Shown here: positions 16,284-24,382 of the stretch, piece by piece
Position numbering within the stretch: position 1 is the first letter of the stretch
Layout: every line of letters starts with the position of its first letter
From: CAXBGS01 sp963975425
GTDB lineage: Bacteria; Planctomycetota; Planctomycetia; Pirellulales; Pirellulaceae
DNA: 64,000 bases
Direction: 5' to 3'
Assembly (NCBI GenBank): GCA_963975425.1
Contig: CAXBGS010000006.1
Coordinates: 62,001-126,000, forward strand
Translations under genes and position numbers: made by a program
The notes under the pieces: model-generated
Databases searched by the model: none
What the model saw: only the letters and a program-made list of their open reading frames with translations
Told to the model about the DNA's origin: nothing

Positions 16284-18929
16284 ATGGATCAGGGAAACCG
16301 GTTAGGTATCATGCGGTCATTGCGTCATCCACGCCTACGCGTTGACGAACTCAGTTGGGTTCACATTCGATACACGTTCTTAATCGTGTTTCTGATTCTC
16401 GGCGGGCCCATCGCGTTGGCCCAGAGTGAATCACCCACGGCATTGCTCCGCCAGTTTTGTAGTGACTGTCACGATGCATCCGCGGCTGAAGGCGATCTCG
16501 TTCTGCAATTCGACAAGTCTGCTTGGATGCGGCCGGATGTTTTATCCGACTGGGAATCTGCGCATGCGATGGTTTCGCGAGGCATCATGCCGCCGCCAGA
16601 CGCGGATCAGCCCACTGCAAATCAGCGAGCACGATTGCTCGGATGGATCGATCGCCAGTTGGTCCGTTACAGCCCAGTCGGCGGGACGCAACTGCGTCGA
16701 CTCAGTCGCAAGGAATACGAAAAGACGATTCAAGCTGTCTTCGGTCTTCCACAATTCCGTTTGTCGGACGGGTTTCCGCCCGACAACGAACTGCACGGTT
16801 TTGACAATCAAGGCGAATCGCTGGTCGTTTCCAGGTCGCACCTGCAAGCGTTTGCGGACACGGCCAAGCGGGTGGCCGATGAGTTTTTTGCACCGCCTGC
16901 TGCTTCGATTCCATCGCGCACGCTCGATGTACCGGCCAACGAACTTGTGATCAGCTATTCCTCGGCGTGCTTGATCGATGGTGCCATGCGGCTTGCATCG
17001 TCTGGCCCGAACGTCGTCCGACATGCAACTTGGCCAACCAAATTCGAAGCACCAGCCAGCGGGCGATATAAGGTTTCCGTCACTGCGTCGTCGCACTATC
17101 CGGCAACCATCGAAACGCCACGCTTGAGCGTTTCGTCAATGACGCCGGAGCGAACGAACGTGCAGCTTCAGCAGACATTGGCGATTGAGGATGAGACGCC
17201 GACCGAGCATCACTTTGAAATGGACTTGGATCACGGTGAAACGGTTGTATTTCAATATGTAAACGGTCCGTACGACTACGACGATAAACCACGACTGGCC
17301 GCGTTCTTAGAGAAGTTGTTTCAGCGGGAACCGGATCTGTTTTCTGCGTGGCAATCGGTTGGCAACCTGCCCCGAGGTGGCAGCGGTTGGGCTCGTCTGA
17401 AACAAGAACTGATGCGTGGCAATCCGAAAGCGTCGGAGGGCGAGATCGACCCCGAGCGAATGAACGCATTCGCCAAGAAGTTGTCGTCAGGCAACGTGAA
17501 TGTCGGTGAAATGCTCGTTTACAAGTTCTTTGAAGAAGGCCCGTACGTCGGTATTCATTCCGTGCGGATCGAAGGACCGGTCGAGCAATATCCCGATCAA
17601 GATGACGTGCGTGTTGCGAGGCAGCGCGCACGCTTGATGGGCAAGCTCAACCAGGACGACGAAGCGTCCCTGGAAAGCTTTTTTGACCAATTGCTATCCG
17701 ACGCGTTTCGGCGTAGGTCGACCGAGCGGGAGACGCAGCTTTACGTGTCGATGGTCCGCCGAGAGGTCGAAAGAACTGGCTCTTTTCACGCCGGCATGCA
17801 CTTGGCGATTCGAACTTGCTTGATTTCGCCCTCGTTTTTGTATCGCAGTGTCGGTCCGGGCATGTTGAACGATGAGGAATTGGCGAGCCGTCTTTCGTAC
17901 TTCTTGACACTCGGACCGCTCGATGCATCGCTTCGTAAAGCTGCAGCGAGTGGTCGATTGAGTCAACCGGCGATTCTGCGCAAAGAAGCCAGTCGATTGT
18001 TGCACGACCAACAGATCAGTGAAGCATTCGTTCAAGACTTCACTCGGCAATGGTTGACGCTGGACACGATTGATCTGTTGATGCCCGACAAACGATTAAT
18101 TCGAAATTTTACCGCGAAGCATCGCGAGGGAATGCAACAAGAGGTCCAGCAGACCTTTCGGTATATCTTGGACAACGATTTACCGGTAACCGATTTCATT
18201 GCTCCCGATTTTCTGTTTACCAATGATGCGATCGGTTGGGACGTTTACGAATTGGACATGTTCAAGCCGCCTGGCAAGAAACAGAAGCCGAGTTTCAAAC
18301 GCGGCATGCAACGAGTTTCCATCGATGCAGGCGGTCGCCATGGTGGGCTGCTGTCGATGGCGGCCGTCATGATGGCAACGGCCAACGGTGTCGATACGCA
18401 ACCCGTGCTGCGCGGTGTTTGGGTGTTGGACAATATTCTGGGGACGCCACCGCCCGATCCGCCCAAAGCGGTTCCTGCGTTAACACCGGACACGGCCGGC
18501 GCCACTTCGCCCAAGGACATGCTTGCCGCGCATATGGCCGATCAAAGCTGTGCGAACTGCCACCGGGAAATTGATCCGCTTGGCTTTGTGCTCGAAAACT
18601 ATGACCCGATCGGGCGCTGGCGCGAGAACTATCCGCGGACGGGCAATTCGAAAAAGTCAAAACCCATCCCGGTCGATGCGGCCGGCGAGATGCCCGGCGG
18701 CGTGCCGTTGTCCGATGTTACCGATTTGAAGCGTTGGCTGGCGGAGAATCCGCAACCGTTTGCACGCTGCGTATCGGAGAAGCTGCTCGCCTATGCCACG
18801 GGACGTCCCCTGAACTATCGCGAGCGAAAAATCGTGGCGTCGCTTGTTCAGCAGCACATGGAAAGCGGCCGCGGTTTTCGCGATCTGGTCCTGTCGCTGA
18901 TCGACAGCGAAATCTTTCGTCAGAAATAG
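16284..18929 (+). CDS. DUF1592/DUF1588/DUF1585 protein with cytochrome-c-like CxxCH motifs
   Basis: An 881-residue exported protein. The ATG at 16284 follows the DUF1552 stop by 1 bp; a hydrophobic signal-like stretch (YTFLIVFLILGGPIALAQ) ends near residue 48. A CSDCH motif, which could bind heme c, comes right after it (PSCyt-like domain). Then come the DUF1587 region (LRRLSRKEYEKTIQAVFG), a carbohydrate-binding-like beta region (about 230-350), DUF1592 (FLYRSVGP, ELASRLSYFL), DUF1588 (MQRVSIDAGGRHGGLLS, RGVWVLDNILGTPPP, ADQSCANCHREIDPLGF with a second CxxCH) and the DUF1585 tail (FARCVSEKLLAYATGRPL). The enzyme activity of this architecture is not established. Together with DUF1552 it forms a two-gene unit. 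A longer open frame from 16068 overlaps DUF1552 and is not used. Confidence 0.85.
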   Translation: MDQGNRLGIMRSLRHPRLRVDELSWVHIRYTFLIVFLILGGPIALAQSESPTALLRQFCSDCHDASAAEGDLVLQFDKSAWMRPDVLSDWESAHAMVSRGIMPPPDADQPTANQRARLLGWIDRQLVRYSPVGGTQLRRLSRKEYEKTIQAVFGLPQFRLSDGFPPDNELHGFDNQGESLVVSRSHLQAFADTAKRVADEFFAPPAASIPSRTLDVPANELVISYSSACLIDGAMRLASSGPNVVRHATWPTKFEAPASGRYKVSVTASSHYPATIETPRLSVSSMTPERTNVQLQQTLAIEDETPTEHHFEMDLDHGETVVFQYVNGPYDYDDKPRLAAFLEKLFQREPDLFSAWQSVGNLPRGGSGWARLKQELMRGNPKASEGEIDPERMNAFAKKLSSGNVNVGEMLVYKFFEEGPYVGIHSVRIEGPVEQYPDQDDVRVARQRARLMGKLNQDDEASLESFFDQLLSDAFRRRSTERETQLYVSMVRREVERTGSFHAGMHLAIRTCLISPSFLYRSVGPGMLNDEELASRLSYFLTLGPLDASLRKAAASGRLSQPAILRKEASRLLHDQQISEAFVQDFTRQWLTLDTIDLLMPDKRLIRNFTAKHREGMQQEVQQTFRYILDNDLPVTDFIAPDFLFTNDAIGWDVYELDMFKPPGKKQKPSFKRGMQRVSIDAGGRHGGLLSMAAVMMATANGVDTQPVLRGVWVLDNILGTPPPDPPKAVPALTPDTAGATSPKDMLAAHMADQSCANCHREIDPLGFVLENYDPIGRWRENYPRTGNSKKSKPIPVDAAGEMPGGVPLSDVTDLKRWLAENPQPFARCVSEKLLAYATGRPLNYRERKIVASLVQQHMESGRGFRDLVLSLIDSEIFRQK

Positions 18930-19020
18930 AGCATTCGCGACGATTCGCCGGGCATGGGGCCTTTTGGGACTCGCCAGACGATTCGCAGTGGCTGGGTGTG
19001 CATCCGCCTTTGCACAGACT

Positions 19021-19078
19021 CGGGTGAATCCCAATGCCAGACGCGGGTGAATCTCAACGCCAGACGCTCCAGCGTCTG
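19021..19078. repeat. Two 23-bp direct repeats and a palindrome between convergent genes
   Basis: CGGGTGAATCYCAAYGCCAGACG occurs at 19021-19043 and again at 19044-19066. It is followed by the perfect hairpin CAGACGCTCCAGCGTCTG at 19061-19078 (7-bp stem, 4-base loop). The site lies between the convergent DUF1592 and lipoprotein genes and might act as a bidirectional terminator, though no T-tract follows. Confidence 0.7.
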
Positions 19079-19083
19079 CGAAT

Positions 19084-19524
19084 CTATGGCGACAGGATAT
19101 CGATATCGATGGTCTGTTCGCCCGGTTTGACTTCGAATCGCAGAGGCGTATCGCCGACTTGCCGCATCGGTTTCGGGATACGAATGGGCGGCGGCTGACC
19201 TTTGCCGCGATGATTTTCCGACGCATAGTCTTTCAAGATCACCAGATGCATTCCGATTTCGGCACCCTCGCCACCGTCGCGATGAGAGTATCCGAGTCGG
19301 TACTGGCCGTTCTCATCGGTCAAGGCAGACGACATCATGCCGTTCTTGTTCTTGCCAGGTTCAGGCATGAACTGCACCATGACTTCACCCAGCGGTTCAT
19401 CGCCAGCTTTAACGGTGCCTGTGACTATTCCGAGTTCCGGTGTCGAATCACAGCCGACAACCAAAACACAGAGAAGTGTGGCGACCGTGATAGTCGCAAG
19501 TTTGCTTGAATAGCTGCTGTGCAT
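19084..19524 (-). CDS. Small lipoprotein with carboxypeptidase-regulatory-like beta domain
   Basis: A 146-residue protein. The N-terminus has a signal peptide with a lipobox-like ending (LATITVATLLCVLVVGC, Cys near 24), so it is probably a lipoprotein. The mature part is a single beta-sandwich-like domain (GIVTGTVKAGDEPLGEVMVQF, TDENGQYRLGY) typical of the carboxypeptidase regulatory/transthyretin-like fold, ending with a segment like GDTPLRFEVKPGEQTIDIDI. Planctomycetes encode dozens of such short lipoproteins, very often just downstream of a DUF1559 gene, as here. I chose the ATG at 19524; the ATG at 19569 would overlap the DUF1559 stop and lengthen the signal peptide awkwardly. The function is unknown, perhaps a surface structural partner of the DUF1559 protein. 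Confidence 0.75.
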   Translation of the reverse strand: MHSSYSSKLATITVATLLCVLVVGCDSTPELGIVTGTVKAGDEPLGEVMVQFMPEPGKNKNGMMSSALTDENGQYRLGYSHRDGGEGAEIGMHLVILKDYASENHRGKGQPPPIRIPKPMRQVGDTPLRFEVKPGEQTIDIDILSP

Positions 19525-19565
19525 GTCTTCCACTCGGGCCGGCATTTTTGTCGAGGCTGTTTCTA

Positions 19566-20621
19566 TCAATAGTCTTGATCAAAGTTCTCACGCCCAGCCT
19601 TCGTTGCCAATGCCTGGAACACGGCGAAGTTGATTTCTTGTTGCAGGAAGCGAACACTGCCGTCACAGAACGCAAAGTTTGCTCCGCCGGTGTGTCCGCT
19701 GCCATAGGCCGACATCCGTTCATTGACGGCCGCATAACTGGGCACGACGTTTTCGGGCGTCGAATAGTTGATCGGCACGCGGGCGCTGCCCAGCAAATGT
19801 GTCGTTCCATTGCCACCGCCGGTCCAGCCCCATGCACCCCATTGATACATCGTGTAACGGCTGAACTCAGTCGGGTGCTCGTGCAGTTTTGTATCGAAGA
19901 TAGGGTCGTTGTGGAAACGTTCGCCGAACAGCAGCGTTTGGCTGGTGCCGTCCAGGATGGCGGAAAATCGCGTCGGCACTTCGTTCGGGCGTAGGTTGCC
20001 TGGTGGGGTCGCCGAGATGTTTTGATAGTCTTCCGGGCATGAGTCAGATCCCGTCATGAAGAACACGCCATCGTTATCCATTTCGCGATCGCGGAAGTAC
20101 GTCGAATGCGTTCCACCGTTTCCGATGTAACTGGTCGTGCCAAAGAATCCGGTGCAATATCCGGCGCGTCGATAATCAAGCTGGATCGGTCCGTCTTCCA
20201 GCAAGTCTGATGGACACCGGTAGGTGGGGATCAGTTGAGCGGACGCCGATTCCGCCGATTCGATTCGCACATTCGCCGGGTCGCGTGTGTTTTCGCGAGC
20301 GGCTTGATAGGTCTCGTCCCAATTCCACATCTCGTACAAACCGCTCTGTTCGATGAACGGCAGCATGTAAGCGAAAAGTGGTTGCCCATACCAATCACTC
20401 GGGCGATCACTCTTGAACGTTTTCAGGCCAGGAGGAAATTCTTTGTATGTCGATTCAAAGTTGTGAACGCCAAGGGCCAGTTGTTTCATGTTGTTCTGGC
20501 AACTCATCCGCCGCGCCGCTTCACGCGCCGCCTGAACGCCCGGCAACAACAGGCCGACAAGGATTCCAATGATCGCGATCACGACCAACAATTCGATCAA
20601 TGTAAATGCGTGGCGTTTCAT
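19566..20621 (-). CDS. DUF1559 protein with type IV pilin-like N-terminus
   Basis: A 351-residue protein of the planctomycete DUF1559 (SBP_bac_10) family. It starts with a short basic leader and a pseudopilin segment (HAFTLIELLVVIAIIGIL), followed by the family hallmark VQAAREAARRMSCQNNMKQL. The usual Gly before Phe is Ala here. The C-terminus has the family pattern SGHTGGANFAFCDGSVRFL. Proteins of this type should be cleaved by a prepilin peptidase and form pilus-like or matrix structures outside the inner membrane; the exact role is not known. The small lipoprotein gene follows at once on the same strand, and a prepilin peptidase gene is 14 kb away. The motif assignment is firm. Confidence 0.93.
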   Translation of the reverse strand: MKRHAFTLIELLVVIAIIGILVGLLLPGVQAAREAARRMSCQNNMKQLALGVHNFESTYKEFPPGLKTFKSDRPSDWYGQPLFAYMLPFIEQSGLYEMWNWDETYQAARENTRDPANVRIESAESASAQLIPTYRCPSDLLEDGPIQLDYRRAGYCTGFFGTTSYIGNGGTHSTYFRDREMDNDGVFFMTGSDSCPEDYQNISATPPGNLRPNEVPTRFSAILDGTSQTLLFGERFHNDPIFDTKLHEHPTEFSRYTMYQWGAWGWTGGGNGTTHLLGSARVPINYSTPENVVPSYAAVNERMSAYGSGHTGGANFAFCDGSVRFLQQEINFAVFQALATKAGRENFDQDY

Positions 20622-20730
20622 TTTTTGTCTCTAGGTCATCTGACGTGATTCATTCGATTCGATCCGATTGGATTGTCCGTCATCGACAAATTCTATGGAC
20701 TTCTTTCCGTGAAGTCGACTCAATTCAGTT

Positions 20731-23496
20731 TCAATCTAGATGTTTCATCGAGTTACTTGAGTTGCGGTTTGCGATCGTCCCTAACAAGCGACTTAGGGAA
20801 TCGGTTGCGGGTGATTCCGCCAATACGACGTCGACCAGAGAGGGGTTTGGTGCGGTCGAAACGATGTCTCGCGGTTTGCCGAAACTCACCAACTTACGTG
20901 CTGGCGTCGTTACGATCGCCAAGTCCACCGCTTCATCTCGCTCGCGGTTGGTTAACGCGCTTGCCGACGTCTGCAAGCTGGTTTGCACCGGTGAAACTTG
21001 AAGGAGTGATGAAGATTGTGTTGGTGTTTCGAAGCTCTGGAATGCGGCAGCAGATTCGAAGCCTAAGGCCGCGCCGGGGACAGAGATCAATGCAAGCTCT
21101 TGTCCCGGCGGAAAGATTGGTGTGAATTGTCCGCTTGTGAAGCCCAGGTCTGTGCTGTCCACGCGGCCATCTTTGTTGACGTCGTGTGGTTCTTGGACGG
21201 ACTCAGTTTGGGGCGGAAAAATCGGTGTAAAGTTCGCACTGATGGAACCTGCGTCAGTCGAGTTAACGCGTGTGTCGCCGGCGCCGACTTCGCCTAACGC
21301 GTTTCCGAAATAAAATGTGTCCGGCACCGAGACGATCGACCCAGGCCCATCGGACAGAACATTAATCTGTAACCACTGGTTCACGATGGTTCCACTTGGC
21401 CAAGTCAGTGTGACTCGGTCGGAACCGTCGGTTCCTTCACCAGATCGCACGTCAATGACGGGGGCAACCATTAGTTCCGCCCAGTTGCCGGGGTCGGAGT
21501 CATTGCCGACGGCAAAGTAAAAATCATCTGCGACCGGCGTCGAAACAAGGTTTTCGATATCGACGATGATGCCGTTGATGCCCTGAGAGTATCCGGTGTA
21601 ATTTGCGAACTCTGCGTCACCGGCCGGCAGCAGTGGAACCTTTGACTCGTCGATCGCATCATCATCAGCAGCGCCGGCGCCCAACTGGAATCCGTCGAAG
21701 TACGAGTTGTCGTAAAAGAGATGCCGATCGACGACCTCCGCAGCAGCGACAATGTTGATCGTCGATGTTGATCCGATGACCGGGAAAGGCGTTCCCTCAA
21801 AGGAGATGTCGGATGCATCAACCAGATTGGCATCGAGTATCCATGTGTCGCCTTGAACCGACTGCGATACATCAATCGTCATCGTCAACACGGTCGACGG
21901 AAGAGTCGCGGAGGCACCGGTGCCTGCGGGTGCGTTGACATTTCCCGTGGCGGCTTGAGGGGTCGGCAGGTCAGCAAAGTTGGACCATGTTACGACGTCA
22001 TTGATCAGCGTCGGAACCGCGACGAATTGCGGAGGTGTCCCTGTTCCTCCTCCCCCAAAGCCATCACCGATCCCGATTGCATAGGTGAATGCGTCGAACT
22101 CCGGTGCGTTTCCGCTCAGGACAAATTCGACCGTGACTTCCGATGTGCCTTCGGGAACACTGATGGTGTCTTGATCAAAACCGAAAGTCACCGATACCGC
22201 GTCGTTGGCCGTGATGGTCGCGATGCCTTGGTTATCGGCGATCGTCGCTCCCGCGCTGGCGCCCGACAGGTTTAAGAAAAAGGATTCGTCGGGCTCTTGC
22301 AGTGTGTCATCAATGATGTCGACCACGACGGTGGTTGAAGTCGAAGTGGTTGCAATTGTGGCGACGCCAGATTTAGCCTCGAAATCAGAATTCGAAATCG
22401 CAGTCCCACTTTGAGTTGCATACTGAACCGTGACCGGTGACGTGGGCATCGCATCGGCGGAAATCGTAAACGTCGCCGTGCCCGCGGATTCGTCAACGAT
22501 CACGTCGTTGACCGCAAGAGAAATTCCAGCGGTGAACTCGTAGTCCGCGACTACCGGCAGGTGGTCGCTCGCCAGGGCAAGTGCGCTTAAAACTGCTGGC
22601 GATGCGCCAGAACCCGATGTGATCGGGCCGTTCAGATTGTGGGTCCCGTTGTTACCGAAGGCACGATAGGAGCCCGATGTGTAGTCGATTCCCTGACCAT
22701 CAAAAAACTCTCCGCTCAGCAGCTGCAGATCAAAGCGGTCGTCCATGAAGCCGCCGCTGGCATTGTTTTGCGGGTTTTGTGTGTGGATATCGCGAAAACT
22801 GAAATTGTTGTACCAATTACCCAGCCGATTGATCGGGTCAAAAAGTTGGGCGTTGCCAGCGGCGACGAAACTGTCGAACGCGGTCTCGTTGCTGCTTCGC
22901 ATGTTAAAGTCGCCCATGAACATGACTTGTGCGCCATTGCCCAGGCTATCGGCATTGTTTCGCAGTGCGGCCGTCTCGATCGTTCTTTTGTCTTCGTCCG
23001 AATTGCTGTTGCCGGCCTTTAAGTGGATCGAATAAGCGTAGAAATCAGCATCGCCGCTTGTGCCGACCGGGCGAAAAAGACCTCGCATCGGTTCGTGAGT
23101 AAAGCTGCCGCTGACGCTGCTGGTTGCTAATAGTTCTAGCACATTGGTGTTATAGACAAATCCGACATACTCATCTGGCGCACCGCCGCCAATCGTGACC
23201 GATTCGTAATCGTCGGCGTAAAGGCCATCGAGAATTGCTTCGACGTTGTTTGCGCGTTGAGGGCTTGTTTCCTGCAACGCCAGCAAGTCGATGGGACGGG
23301 CGGTTCCGCCGACGTTTTCCGAGCCGATCGCGCTGAGGATCGTGGTGAACTGATTGATTTGCGTTTGGTTGTTCGGACGATCAAGCGTATTCCAGTTCAC
23401 AACGCGAACGGCCGTCAGCAGGTCTCGTCGTTCAAGGACTTCCAACAGCAATCGCCGGCGTGACCAGAGAACCCCAGGACGATCTGACTCTTTCAT
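20731..23496 (-). CDS. Secreted EEP-family nuclease/phosphatase with Calx-beta and dockerin-like repeats
   Basis: A 921-residue exported protein. The N-terminus holds a planctomycete LE-x-LE-R-x-LL-type motif (LLLEVLERRDLLTA, 17-29). Residues 30-320 form an endonuclease/exonuclease/phosphatase domain with NWNT (34-37), LQET (Glu76), a His in SIHLK (158), GDFNM (Asp196, Asn198) and SDHLPVVAD (His312), so the metal-dependent active site looks complete. A Calx-beta domain follows (about 325-430), then a domain shared with the neighbouring PEP-CTERM protein (about 437-585). After that comes a C-terminal module (about 588-735) shared with the 1473-residue protein, and dockerin-like calcium loops (DVNKDGRVDSTDLG at 772-785, and a degenerate VNSTDAGSISANF loop before). 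It probably cuts extracellular DNA or phosphoesters. Substrate is inferred. Confidence 0.85.
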   Translation of the reverse strand: MKESDRPGVLWSRRRLLLEVLERRDLLTAVRVVNWNTLDRPNNQTQINQFTTILSAIGSENVGGTARPIDLLALQETSPQRANNVEAILDGLYADDYESVTIGGGAPDEYVGFVYNTNVLELLATSSVSGSFTHEPMRGLFRPVGTSGDADFYAYSIHLKAGNSNSDEDKRTIETAALRNNADSLGNGAQVMFMGDFNMRSSNETAFDSFVAAGNAQLFDPINRLGNWYNNFSFRDIHTQNPQNNASGGFMDDRFDLQLLSGEFFDGQGIDYTSGSYRAFGNNGTHNLNGPITSGSGASPAVLSALALASDHLPVVADYEFTAGISLAVNDVIVDESAGTATFTISADAMPTSPVTVQYATQSGTAISNSDFEAKSGVATIATTSTSTTVVVDIIDDTLQEPDESFFLNLSGASAGATIADNQGIATITANDAVSVTFGFDQDTISVPEGTSEVTVEFVLSGNAPEFDAFTYAIGIGDGFGGGGTGTPPQFVAVPTLINDVVTWSNFADLPTPQAATGNVNAPAGTGASATLPSTVLTMTIDVSQSVQGDTWILDANLVDASDISFEGTPFPVIGSTSTINIVAAAEVVDRHLFYDNSYFDGFQLGAGAADDDAIDESKVPLLPAGDAEFANYTGYSQGINGIIVDIENLVSTPVADDFYFAVGNDSDPGNWAELMVAPVIDVRSGEGTDGSDRVTLTWPSGTIVNQWLQINVLSDGPGSIVSVPDTFYFGNALGEVGAGDTRVNSTDAGSISANFTPIFPPQTESVQEPHDVNKDGRVDSTDLGFTSGQFTPIFPPGQELALISVPGAALGFESAAAFQSFETPTQSSSLLQVSPVQTSLQTSASALTNRERDEAVDLAIVTTPARKLVSFGKPRDIVSTAPNPSLVDVVLAESPATDSLSRLLGTIANRNSSNSMKHLD

Positions 23497-23541
23497 AAGC
23501 TTGCTTTCAATCGAAAGACGAGGACGGTGTTACGCATCGTG

Positions 23542-23600
23542 GGATCACAGGTAATCTCCGCCCGAAGACGGTTAGGATCACAGGTGAACTCTCGGCGATT
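23542..23600. repeat. Direct repeat with 33-bp period upstream of the EEP gene
   Basis: GGATCACAGGT starts at 23542 and again at 23575, each followed by partly matching bases. It lies in the 180-bp gap between the EEP gene and the PEP-CTERM gene, next to the latter's terminator. Confidence 0.55.
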
Positions 23601-23601
23601 G

Positions 23602-23639
23602 CAAAAGAAACGACGGGTATCGCATTGCGGTACCCGTCG
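23602..23639 (-). terminator. Rho-independent terminator of the first PEP-CTERM gene
   Basis: On the minus strand CGACGGGTACCGCA pairs with TGCGATACCCGTCG (one mismatch) and is followed by TTTCTTTT. It lies about 40 bp after the PEP-CTERM stop at 23678, so that gene and the EEP gene are separate transcripts. Confidence 0.8.
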
Positions 23640-23677
23640 GAATCGATATTCAAGAAAATTCAGGTTCGCACTGGTGC

Positions 23678-24292
23678 CTAGACGCGGCGACGGCGTCGCA
23701 CAGCGATACCGGCAGTTGCAAAGCCAAGGGCCGCGAATGATGCGGGCTCAGGAATGGCTGTGGCCACGACCGAAAATGAACCTTGCTGCGGGTCTAATGC
23801 AAACGGGCTTCCTTCAAAACTAACCGCTGCGACATCGAACAGATTGGTATTGATGGTCACGACATCGCCAGCAACCAATCCGCTGGTATCGAGGGTAAAC
23901 ATCAAAACGTCACTAGGCAGACTTACCGAAACGCCCACGGGGGCGTTCGCGTTTCCAGCGACTTGGTTCGCAGCGCCGAATTGCGATTGATCAACCAATT
24001 GCCAGCTAGCAAGTTGCGCATTCAGGTTTGCCACCTCGATGGGCTTGGTGAATACGGGGTCAGCCCCGGCACGTGAGTTGGTTGCTTCGACTGCGTACGT
24101 AAACGCGTCGAAGAGTGCGGTCGCGTCCAGGTCAGTGCCGCTGAACGAAAGTGTGAAATCGATCGATGGCGTTCCTTCAAGAATGGTTCCACCCGGCAAT
24201 GTCGGCGCGATGACAACCGCTGCATCGGAGCGACCGGTTTGAACGAGAAGGGTAAGCAGCCCGACCAGGGCCAGCGTGATTGAGCGGTTCAT
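23678..24292 (-). CDS. PEP-CTERM sorting-signal protein, small
   Basis: A 204-residue exported protein. It has a signal peptide (ITLALVGLLTLLVQTGRSDA) and a C-terminal PEP-CTERM signal, with the IPEPAS motif, a hydrophobic segment (FAALGFATAGIAV) and a terminal RRRRR cluster, marking it for exosortase-type sorting to the envelope or matrix. The mature part (about 25-180) is one beta-rich domain (FDAFTYAVEA, LPSDVLMFTLDTSGL, VSFEGSPFAL). This domain clearly matches residues 437-585 of the adjacent EEP nuclease. ATG 24292 gives a compact signal peptide; ATG 24310 is an alternative. A terminator follows the gene. The binding or structural role is unknown. Confidence 0.88.
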   Translation of the reverse strand: MNRSITLALVGLLTLLVQTGRSDAAVVIAPTLPGGTILEGTPSIDFTLSFSGTDLDATALFDAFTYAVEATNSRAGADPVFTKPIEVANLNAQLASWQLVDQSQFGAANQVAGNANAPVGVSVSLPSDVLMFTLDTSGLVAGDVVTINTNLFDVAAVSFEGSPFALDPQQGSFSVVATAIPEPASFAALGFATAGIAVRRRRRV

Positions 24293-24382
24293 AAAATTAA
24301 TTGGCTCCATGGAAATCGAGGTGAGAGTGTTGATTGTAGTTCAGTGTTTGGTATCAGCAAAAAGCACGGCATCTCGGGGGGG

